From Streptomyces sp. 11x1 (GTDB lineage Bacteria; Actinomycetota; Actinomycetes; Streptomycetales; Streptomycetaceae), in NCBI RefSeq assembly GCF_032598905.1, contig NZ_CP122458.1, positions 1,488,001-1,552,000 on the forward strand: a DNA stretch of 64,000 nucleotides. The letters run 5' to 3'. A model generated the notes under the pieces. It did not search any database. It was given only the letters and a program-made list of their open reading frames with translations, and had not been told where the DNA came from. Positions within the stretch are counted from its first letter, which is position 1, and each line of letters starts with the position of its first letter. The translations under genes and the position numbers were made by a program. Below are positions 54,697 through 61,681 of the stretch, one piece after another.

Positions 54697-55172
54697 GGGT
54701 GGATGACCTCTTGTCCTGACGTGGTGCGTCGGATGTGACCTGCGCGCTGGAGGTGCTTCGAGTGTCCCGGGGCATGGTCCAAGAGGAACGAACGGCGGGG
54801 AAGGGGCCGTGGCGCGGGTGTGACGCGGCGGGGGCCGCCTCGCGAACAGCGTCGGGCGGGTGCGTCACGGCCGGGCAAAGCGGTTCTTCCGTACGGCGAA
54901 GGCGGCAGTGCCCGGGGTCGTGCGCGGCCGGGTATGTGGTGGCACGCGGGGTGACGTGGCTCCGCTCACAGGGTTCTCACTGTTCTGACCTGCCAGGACG
55001 GGTTGCGGAGGCGATCGGAGGCAGTCAGAGGAGACCGCTCTGATTCCAGCGTGCACCTCATTCTGCTCGGCGGCCTCACCGGCCGTTACGCCACCGGCAG
55101 TTGCAGCAGGCTTGCCGCCGACGGCGGGACGGTGGCCATGCGCGCAGACGGGCAGAGTCCGCCAGCACGCGC
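54697..55172. other. 476-bp intergenic region without a supported gene
   Basis: Upstream of both the phospholipase C (minus) and the MarR gene (plus). Open frames here (for example 54865-55176 minus) have no recognisable domain and no ribosome site. CTCACAGGGTTCTCAC near 54968 contains a short direct repeat. No RNA gene is seen. Confidence 0.4.
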
Positions 55173-55214
55173 TCAATCAGTATATTGACATAGGTTTCTC
55201 ATCGTAGGTAACTT
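55173..55214 (+). promoter_or_regulatory. promoter and MarR operator for a leaderless marR transcript
   Basis: TTGACA (55185-55190) and TAACTT (55209-55214) with an 18-bp spacer place transcription start close to the GTG at 55221, so the mRNA is probably leaderless. An inverted repeat TCAAT-N6-ATTGA (55173-55188) overlaps the -35 box and fits autorepression. Confidence 0.7.
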
Positions 55215-55220
55215 GCCGGC

Positions 55221-55700
55221 GTGACCGGAATCAGTGAGGCCCGGAGGAGCCAGGGCGTCGACGAGGTGGCCGCGGGCCTCGTGGCGTGCCTCCCCGCGCT
55301 GAACCGGCTCCTCAAGCAGAGCATCGACCAGCAGTTGCCCTATCCCAAGCTGCCCGAGCGGCAGTTGGCCCTGCTTCAGTACGTCGCCGAGCACGACGGC
55401 GCCACCGTCCACAAGGCCGCCGAGGCGCTGCGGATGGTGCCGAACAACGTCAGCGCCCTGGTCACCCGCCTCACGAAAGCGGGCCTGCTGGAGCGGCATC
55501 AGGACGACACCGACAAGCGCGTGGCACACCTGCGCGTCACCGCCGTGGCGCGTCAGCGCATCGACGAGGTGGAGAACTTCGCGGCAGCGCAGCTCGCGTC
55601 CGCGCTGCGGACCCTCACCGACGGCGACCGCGGCGCCCTCGGCTCGGCGCTCGGCGCACTCGAGGCGCTCACCCGGCGCCTGCGTGACCACTCCGCCTGA
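55221..55700 (+). CDS. MarR-family transcriptional regulator
   Basis: Winged-helix regulator of 159 residues: LPERQLALLQYVAEHDGATV, HKAAEALRMVPNNVSALVTR and the wing DDTDKRVAHLRVT. GTG start at 55221. It precedes a DHA2 efflux gene on the same strand by 134 bp, a common arrangement in which the MarR protein represses the pump and a toxic ligand relieves it. An inverted repeat in its own promoter suggests autoregulation. Confidence 0.9.
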   Translation: MTGISEARRSQGVDEVAAGLVACLPALNRLLKQSIDQQLPYPKLPERQLALLQYVAEHDGATVHKAAEALRMVPNNVSALVTRLTKAGLLERHQDDTDKRVAHLRVTAVARQRIDEVENFAAAQLASALRTLTDGDRGALGSALGALEALTRRLRDHSA

Positions 55701-55834
55701 CTGGTCCAACTCCCCGCGCTCTTGTTGCCCTTGCCGTTTGCTGCGGCAGGGCCGGCTGTGCTGGTTCCGCACACAGCTCCTCACATAGTCCACGCGCCCC
55801 AGCCGCGCGCCAACGTCTCAAGGACGTCTCACAC

Positions 55835-57460
55835 GTGTCAGTCACCGCTGCGACCACAGCGCTCGGTTCCGTACCCGACCCCCGGCCCCGCGGTCCGCGG
55901 GCCAACCCGTGGCTGACGCTGGTCGCCGTCGCGCTCGGCCTGTTCATGGTCGGCCTCGACGGCTCCGTCGTCTCCGTCGCCAATGCCGAGATCGCCCGCG
56001 ACCTGAACGCCACCACCGCCGAACTGCAGTGGGTCACCAACTCCTACCTGCTCGCCCTCGCCGCCGCCCTCATCCTCGGCGGCAAGCTCGGCGACCGCTT
56101 GGGACGCCGCACCGTCTACCTCGTCGGCGTCGTCGGGTTCACCGTCGCGTCCGTCGCGATCGGCCTCGCCGGCTCGATCGAGGGCGTCATCGCCTTCCGC
56201 GCCGTGCAGGGCGCCTTCGGCGCGATGCTCATGCCCAACACCCTCGCCTTGCTGCGTGCCGTGTTCCCGCCGAAGAAGTTCGGCATGGCGGTCGGCATCT
56301 GGGCGATGGTCTCGTCCGTCTCCACCGCGCTCGGCCCGATCGTCGGCGGACTGCTCGTCGAGCACGTCAACTGGGAGTCCGTCTTCTACATCAACGCCCC
56401 CATCGGCGTCATCGCCCTCCTCTTCGGCCTGCTGGTCCTGCCGCAGTCCAGGAACGAGGCGGCCGCGAGCGAGAAGTTCGACGTGTCCGGCGTCATGCTG
56501 CTCGCCCTCGGACTGCTCGCCGTCGTCTTCGGCGTCGTCAAGGGCGAGACGTGGGGCTGGACTTCGGTCGGCACCCTCGGCTCGATCGCCGGGGGCGTCG
56601 TCGTCCTGGTCCTCTTCGGCCGGCACGAGACCCGCGTCGCGCACCCGCTCCTTCCCTTGCGCCTGTTCCGCAACCCGGCCCTGACCATCGGTACGGTCGT
56701 CACCGCGCTGATCTTCTTCATCCTGCTCGGCGTGATCTTCTTCGTGATGCTGTACCTGCAGAACGTACGCGGCTTCACGCCCGTCGAGTCCGGTGTGCGC
56801 ACCCTGCCGCTCAGCCTCGCCTCCATGGTGGCCTCGCCCCTCGGCGCGAAGCTCACCGAGAGGTTCGGCCCACGCCTGACCATGCCCCTGGGAATGGTGC
56901 TGCAGGCCGGCGCCGCGTTCACGATGCTCACCTGGAGCGCCGACTCCTCGTACCAGGCCCTGTGGCCGCCCTTCGTCGCGCTCGGCCTCGGCGTCGGCAT
57001 GGCGATGTCCGCGTCCTCCGACGCGATCGTCGGCAACGCCCCCGTCCAGGACGCGGGCGTCGCGGGTGGCCTGCAGGCCACCTCGCTCCAGTTCGGCGGC
57101 GCACTCGGCACATCGGTGCTGATCTCCCTGATCAGCAGCCGCGTCGGCTCCACGCTCGGCGACTCCCTGAACGACGCGGGGGTGCCGCACTCGGCCATCG
57201 CTCGCTTCGAAGAGGCGAAGGACGCGGTTGCCATGGGCGTCGCCCCGGTCTCCGAGGCGATGCCGGCCCAGCTCAGGGCCGCCGTGACGGACGGCAGTCA
57301 CACCGCCTTCATGAACGGCGTCCACACCGCCGTCCTCATCACCGGCGTTCTCGCCCTCGTCGGCGCCGCCCTCGGGGCGCTGGGCCTGCGTGGGCGCACC
57401 GACGAGAGCAGAGCGACAGCGCCGAGCCCGGTCGCCGCCTCGACCGGCACCGATCACTGA
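55835..57460 (+). CDS. MFS efflux pump, DHA2 (EmrB/QacA) family
   Basis: Drug:H+ antiporter of 541 residues with 14 predicted helices. Motifs: LFMVGLDGSVVSVANAEIAR (motif D1), GGKLGDRLGRRTVYL (motif A) and AFRAVQGAFGAMLMPNTLAL (motif B region). GTG start at 55835 with AAGGA upstream. Likely regulated by the MarR protein just upstream. Substrate not known. Confidence 0.92.
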   Translation: MSVTAATTALGSVPDPRPRGPRANPWLTLVAVALGLFMVGLDGSVVSVANAEIARDLNATTAELQWVTNSYLLALAAALILGGKLGDRLGRRTVYLVGVVGFTVASVAIGLAGSIEGVIAFRAVQGAFGAMLMPNTLALLRAVFPPKKFGMAVGIWAMVSSVSTALGPIVGGLLVEHVNWESVFYINAPIGVIALLFGLLVLPQSRNEAAASEKFDVSGVMLLALGLLAVVFGVVKGETWGWTSVGTLGSIAGGVVVLVLFGRHETRVAHPLLPLRLFRNPALTIGTVVTALIFFILLGVIFFVMLYLQNVRGFTPVESGVRTLPLSLASMVASPLGAKLTERFGPRLTMPLGMVLQAGAAFTMLTWSADSSYQALWPPFVALGLGVGMAMSASSDAIVGNAPVQDAGVAGGLQATSLQFGGALGTSVLISLISSRVGSTLGDSLNDAGVPHSAIARFEEAKDAVAMGVAPVSEAMPAQLRAAVTDGSHTAFMNGVHTAVLITGVLALVGAALGALGLRGRTDESRATAPSPVAASTGTDH

Positions 57461-57730
57461 CGCACCGCCCACCCCGACCGGGGACCGCCTGGCGCCCGAC
57501 CCCAGGTGCGTGGCCAGCGTGGGCTGGTCGGCCGGCACGCTGCCGCGGTCGCAACGGATCCGTCTGACATCGGCCCCATGTGCGCGGGGTTTGGACATGG
57601 CGCCCCTTGGCGGCATCGCCGCCTTGGGGAAATCATCAAGGCGGACAGCGTCACCGCCAAGAACCTGCCGACAGAAATGATGATCCCATCAGAGCTGCTG
57701 TCGTCATCGCCCCGAGGTTAGACTCTGTGC

Positions 57731-58366
57731 ATGCCTACGTCAGCCCCGCCCAGCAACCGGTTCGAGCGGCGCCGCGCCGAGACCCGTCGCGCGCTCATTC
57801 GCGCCGCCCGGCAGATACTCGCCGAAACCGGGGACACCAGCGCCAGCATCCAGGTGATCGCCGAGTGCGCCGACGTCGGTTTCGGCTCCTTCTACAACCA
57901 CTTCGAGTCCAAGACGGAGCTGTTCGAGGCAGCGGTGGTGGACGCCTTGGAGGAGTTCGGCCAGGCCTTCGACGAGCGCCTCGCGGGGATCGATGATCCC
58001 GCGGAACTCGTCGCGGCAGGCTTCCGGCTCAGCGCCCGCATGGCCGAGTCCCACCCGGAGTTGATGCAGGTCCTGCGCCGCCGCGGCATGGGCCATATCC
58101 ACTCGGACAACGGCCTGGCCCGACGGGCACTGCGCGACCTCGAGGCCGGCCTCGCCTCCGGCCGATTCACCCCCGTCGACCCGGCGGTCGCCCTGTCCGC
58201 CCTGGGCGGAACGCTGCTCTCCCTGGTGGAGCTGAGATTCGCCCGCCCCGACCTGGACGGCGACGAGGCCGCGGCGAACGTCGCCGAGATGGTCCTGCGC
58301 ATGCTGGGCGTCACACCGGCCGAAGCCCACGAGGTCGCCCGGCGCCCCCTGCCCGCCCCTGCCTGA
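57731..58366 (+). CDS. TetR-family transcriptional regulator
   Basis: 211 residues. HTH region FERRRAETRRALIRAARQIL, ASIQVIAECADVGFGSFYNH then FESKTELFEAAVVDALEEFG. C-terminal domain ends MVLRMLGVTPAEAHEVARRP. A TTAGACT box at about 57718-57724, close to the ATG at 57731, might be a -10 element of a leaderless transcript. The last residues resemble the fragment at 59566, implying that two paralogues once lay close together. Confidence 0.9.
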   Translation: MPTSAPPSNRFERRRAETRRALIRAARQILAETGDTSASIQVIAECADVGFGSFYNHFESKTELFEAAVVDALEEFGQAFDERLAGIDDPAELVAAGFRLSARMAESHPELMQVLRRRGMGHIHSDNGLARRALRDLEAGLASGRFTPVDPAVALSALGGTLLSLVELRFARPDLDGDEAAANVAEMVLRMLGVTPAEAHEVARRPLPAPA

Positions 58367-58856
58367 CCGGCCACTCCTGCGCGGTGAGCGATGAGCTCGG
58401 CCGGAAGGTGGCCGAGCGGCCGACGAAGTCGGCGCCGATCGCGTCCCGCCGGGGAACGACGGCGCGTGGGTGCGGCCCCTCGAATCGAGGACGTTCCGCA
58501 GCGGGAGGGTTTGCCAAGGAGTGATCCACCCTGTTCAGCAGCGCCTTCAGTGAAGGGAGCGGCTCGCCCTGGGCACTGCGGACGTCCGTGAAGGCGATGC
58601 GGTTTGCGGCCGCCCGCGAGACGGCGCGGCACGCCGGCCGACGTCAGTCTGCAAGGTGCCGAAGCCAACGATCTCCGGTCTACGTCGCGATCGGCCTGAT
58701 CGTGGTGGCCGAACTCGGCGGACTGTCCGTCAGGTCCCGTGACTCGCAGGCCCGCCCGGTACAGGGAGGCGGGCCAGGCCACCTGACCCGGCTCGCACCG
58801 GAGCGTCCCGCTGTGTCACCGCCGGGCCGGTTCGCGCCTCGTGCGCCCCTGCCGTG
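58367..58856. other. 490-bp region without an intact gene
   Basis: Minus-strand reading of 58311-58600 gives a protein-like stretch (IAFTDVRSAQGEPLPSLKAL) that I cannot assign. Plus-strand frames look random. Together with the fragments that follow, this looks like decayed accessory DNA. Confidence 0.4.
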
Positions 58857-59133
58857 TCAGGGGCGCACGGCGAAGTACCGGGCGATGCCCGCGATCCCCT
58901 CGCTCACGGCTCGCTCGACGATGGGCGCCAGGGCCTCGGGAAGGATCTCCTGGCTGTAGACCACGCGGGAGCCGTCCGCGTCAGGGAGCACGTCGATGGT
59001 GCCCAGGTGGAAGTCGATGGGCTGGGGCATGCCCTCGACGAACCGGTTCTGGAAGCGGCGCAGTGTGTCGTCCTTCGTCACCACGTGGGACTTCAGCGTG
59101 CCCTCGGCCGTGGTCAGGTGGCGGCAGGACGAA
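58857..59133 (-). pseudogene. C-terminal fragment of an SRPBCC (polyketide cyclase-like) protein
   Basis: The frame ending at 58857 carries a coherent C-terminal half: KDDTLRRFQNRFVEGMPQPI, HLGTIDVLPDADGSRVVYSQ and EILPEALAPIVERAVSEGIA. This is the end of a START/SRPBCC-fold protein. Upstream of LTTAEGTLKSH the frame loses similarity and runs into an oppositely oriented gene fragment, so the N-terminal half is missing. Confidence 0.7.
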
Positions 59134-59165
59134 GCCGATCCCCTCGATCGTGGCCATGCTCGCCC

Positions 59166-59483
59166 GAGACCCTCGTGCACGGCGAGGACATCCGCCGGCC
59201 GCTCGGCATCGAACGCGACTACCCCATTGGCACGTTGACCACCCTGGCCGACCACCACCAGCGCACCGATCTGCCCCTCTTCACCAAGTCCCGCATCCGC
59301 GGCCTGCGCCTGACCGCCACCGACAGCCCCTTCGCCACCGGCCAGGGGCCACGCGTGTCCAGCACGACCTTGGCCTTGATCATGGCGATGGCCGGTTGTG
59401 CGTTCTACTTCGATGCGCTCGACGGAGACGGCGTTGCCCTCCTTCGCGAGCGCCAGGCACACCACGGGCATGACGCCCCGTAA
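59166..59483 (+). pseudogene. C-terminal fragment of a maleylpyruvate-isomerase-family (TIGR03083) protein
   Basis: LVHGEDIRRPLGIERDYPIG, TKSRIRGLRLTATDSPFATG and LALIMAMAGCAFYFDALDGD match the C-terminal part of mycothiol-dependent maleylpyruvate-isomerase-like proteins. The DinB-type N-terminal half and its metal ligands are absent; sequence to the left belongs to the opposing SRPBCC fragment. Confidence 0.75.
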
Positions 59484-59565
59484 CACCGTGTGAAGCTCAA
59501 TGCCGCCGGTCCCGCTCGGGGCGGCGGCACCCTGATCCGATGGTCCGGCAGCGCAGGGTGAAGCG

Positions 59566-59643
59566 GCTGGCCGGCCGCGGGATGCTCGGCGTGCCCTTGG
59601 AGGACGCACACGAGGTCACCCGGCGCTCTCTGCCTGCCCTGGC
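59566..59643 (+). pseudogene. TetR C-terminal fragment
   Basis: GMLGVPLEDAHEVTRRSLPA closely resembles the last residues of the intact TetR at 57731 (MLGVTPAEAHEVARRPLPA). No upstream part survives. It overlaps, antisense, the end of the TetR gene at 59616. Confidence 0.6.
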
Positions 59644-60362
59644 CCGAACAAAGAGGCGTCCGTGCCGGTTTCCGTGCCGCCGGCAACGTCCAGGTCATGC
59701 GGACCCGAAGGTCCCTGCCGGGACTCGTGCAGAACGTCCCGAGCGCAGAGCGCAGCCAATTGTGGTGCTACGCCCGCGGCGACGAGGAACGCGGTCGCCG
59801 CAGCCTCGCCCGTGGGATCCGTCCAGGTGGACACGGAGTGCTCCTCGGCCAGGGCCAGCATCAGTGCTTCCAGCGCCTGGGCGAGGACATGAGCTGGGAT
59901 GTGGTGTGCGAACACGCCCTCGCGCTGACCACGTCGTATGGTCGCGATGGCCTCTTCGCGGGCCGGTGCCAGGGTGGTGCGGATCGTCTCGTGCCCCAGA
60001 TGGTGGCGCCCCAAGGAGACGAGCATGCGGTACTGGTCGCCCACCGCCCATGCCGCCAGAACCATCCGCGCCATCGCCTCCCGCGGGTCGGCATCCGGGA
60101 TACGGCTTGCTGCGAACGCCTGGCGGACCGCTTGGGCTGCTTCGAGCGTCAGGTCGGCGATCAGCACTTGCCGGTTGGAGAAGTGTCCGTAGAAGGTGCG
60201 CCGCGCGACGCCGGCTGCCAGAGCGATGCTGTCCAGGCTCGCGTCGGGGTCGTCGCGCAGCTTCTGCCGAGCGGTGGCGAGAATGCGTCTGCGGTTCGAA
60301 CGGGCATCACTGCGCTGCCGGGTGTCACTGCGCTGCGTAGTGGGGCCCAGGGTGTCGGTCAT
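59616..60362 (-). CDS. TetR-family transcriptional regulator with extended C-terminus
   Basis: 248 residues. HTH RRRILATARQKLRDDPDASL then DSIALAAGVARRTFYGHFSN. The ligand domain runs to about residue 215; the last ~30 residues (ESRQGPSGPHDLDVAGGTET and after) read through an antisense TetR fragment and are probably an added tail from loss of the original stop. ATG at 60362 is preferred, GGAG upstream. It follows the dehydrogenase and P450 genes on the same strand and may regulate them. Confidence 0.88.
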   Translation of the reverse strand: MTDTLGPTTQRSDTRQRSDARSNRRRILATARQKLRDDPDASLDSIALAAGVARRTFYGHFSNRQVLIADLTLEAAQAVRQAFAASRIPDADPREAMARMVLAAWAVGDQYRMLVSLGRHHLGHETIRTTLAPAREEAIATIRRGQREGVFAHHIPAHVLAQALEALMLALAEEHSVSTWTDPTGEAAATAFLVAAGVAPQLAALCARDVLHESRQGPSGPHDLDVAGGTETGTDASLFGPGQAESAG

Positions 60363-60481
60363 CTGTATGACTCCATCTCCACGGATTCCGGCTACGGCAC
60401 ATCCGTGGGCGCCAGTGCTCCCTCCAGCACCGGCGCCCACTCACCCCTGCCCGAGGTGGCTTGATGTCCTGGTGATCGGTG

Positions 60482-61528
60482 TCAGGGGACGAGGATGAGG
60501 CGGATCGGGTCGCCGATCTTGTTCTCCAGGCGGTTGACGGCGTCGGCGGCGTCGACGAGCGGGATGTGGTCGGTGATGGAGGGGGCCAGGTCGAGGCGGC
60601 CGGCCGCGGTCAACTGCACCAGCTCGGAGACGGACTCAGGGAATCCGCCATAGTGGCCGCGCACCTGCTTCTGCAGATAGTTGAAGGTCAGGCCCTCGGT
60701 GATGGTCAGTGGCCGGGGTGTGATGCCCACCAGGATCAGCGAGCCGCCCAGGCCGAGCACGGAGGCGGCCTGGGCGCGGACGGCGGGGACGCCGGCGCAG
60801 TCGAAGGCGAAGTCGAGGCCGCGTCCGCCAGTGGCTGCGCGGACTTGGTCGGCGAAGTCGGGGGTGGCCGGGTCGAGCGCGAGGTCCGCGCCGAAGGCCA
60901 GGGCGCGCTCGCGGGCGCTGGGCAGCGGGTCGACGGCGATGATCGGGGCGGCGCCGACCAGGCGGGCGAGGCGTACGTTGTGCGCGCCGACTCCACCCAC
61001 GCCCCAGACGCCGACGGACTGGGCGGCGCGGACGCCCGCGGTCGCGACGACTGCGGCGTAGGGGGTGGAGACCGCGTCGGGGATGATCGCGGCCTGGTCG
61101 AAGGGGAGGCTGTCAGGGATGGGTACGAGGGTGTCCTCGCGGGCGATGACGTACTCGGCCCAGCCGCCGTCGTAGTCGATGCCGGCGGTGAGCATCTGGG
61201 TGCAGGGGCGGTGGCGCACGCAGCCGGCGCACCGGCCGCAGGTCTTGCCGGCTTCCAGGGTGACGCGGGTGCCAACGGTCAGGCCGCGCTTGAGGTCGGG
61301 GCCGAGAGTGTGGATCATGCCGGAGACCTCGTGGCCGACGGTGACCGTGTCGGAGGTGGCGAACAGCGGGACGAGGGAGCCGTCGAGCAGGTGGACGTCG
61401 GAGAGGCAGACGCCGGCGGCCTTGACCTCGATGAGGACCTCGCCCGGGCCCGGCACGGGAATGGGAACCTCTTCCACGGCGAACTTCTTGCTGTCCAGGT
61501 GGAAGCGTCCGGCGAGCATGGTGTCCAT
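60482..61528 (-). CDS. zinc-dependent alcohol dehydrogenase (medium-chain)
   Basis: 348 residues. Catalytic-zinc region GVCLSDVHLLDGS and GHEVSGMIHTLG; structural-zinc cysteines in GKTCGRCAGCVRHRPC; NAD-binding GVWGVGGVGAHNVRLARLVG followed by a basic or small residue pattern that leaves NAD versus NADP open. ATG at 61528. Lies 153 bp after the P450-reductase gene on the same strand, so it may oxidise hydroxylated products of the P450; that link is inferred. Confidence 0.9.
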   Translation of the reverse strand: MDTMLAGRFHLDSKKFAVEEVPIPVPGPGEVLIEVKAAGVCLSDVHLLDGSLVPLFATSDTVTVGHEVSGMIHTLGPDLKRGLTVGTRVTLEAGKTCGRCAGCVRHRPCTQMLTAGIDYDGGWAEYVIAREDTLVPIPDSLPFDQAAIIPDAVSTPYAAVVATAGVRAAQSVGVWGVGGVGAHNVRLARLVGAAPIIAVDPLPSARERALAFGADLALDPATPDFADQVRAATGGRGLDFAFDCAGVPAVRAQAASVLGLGGSLILVGITPRPLTITEGLTFNYLQKQVRGHYGGFPESVSELVQLTAAGRLDLAPSITDHIPLVDAADAVNRLENKIGDPIRLILVP

Positions 61529-61608
61529 AGTGATCTGCTTTCTGTGAGCGGCACCGCCCGGCGGTTCGGGACATGGGGTGCCATGAGGTGTCTGACCGGC
61601 TGATGCGG

Positions 61609-61654
61609 CCGGGAGGCGTACGGCGGGCAGCGGGGGGTGCCGCACGCCTCCCGG
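61609..61654 (-). terminator. hairpin after the P450-reductase gene
   Basis: Perfect 11-bp arms CCGGGAGGCGT (61609-61619) and ACGCCTCCCGG (61644-61654) with a 24-nt loop, 28 bp downstream of the P450 stop codon. May separate or attenuate transcription into the dehydrogenase. Confidence 0.65.
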
Positions 61655-61681
61655 CGGCCGGAGGCACACGCCGTGCGGCGG

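Noticed and set aside
54865..55176. 103-codon minus-strand ORF upstream of the MarR gene
   Set aside because: It overlaps the well-supported marR promoter region and has no recognisable similarity or ribosome site.
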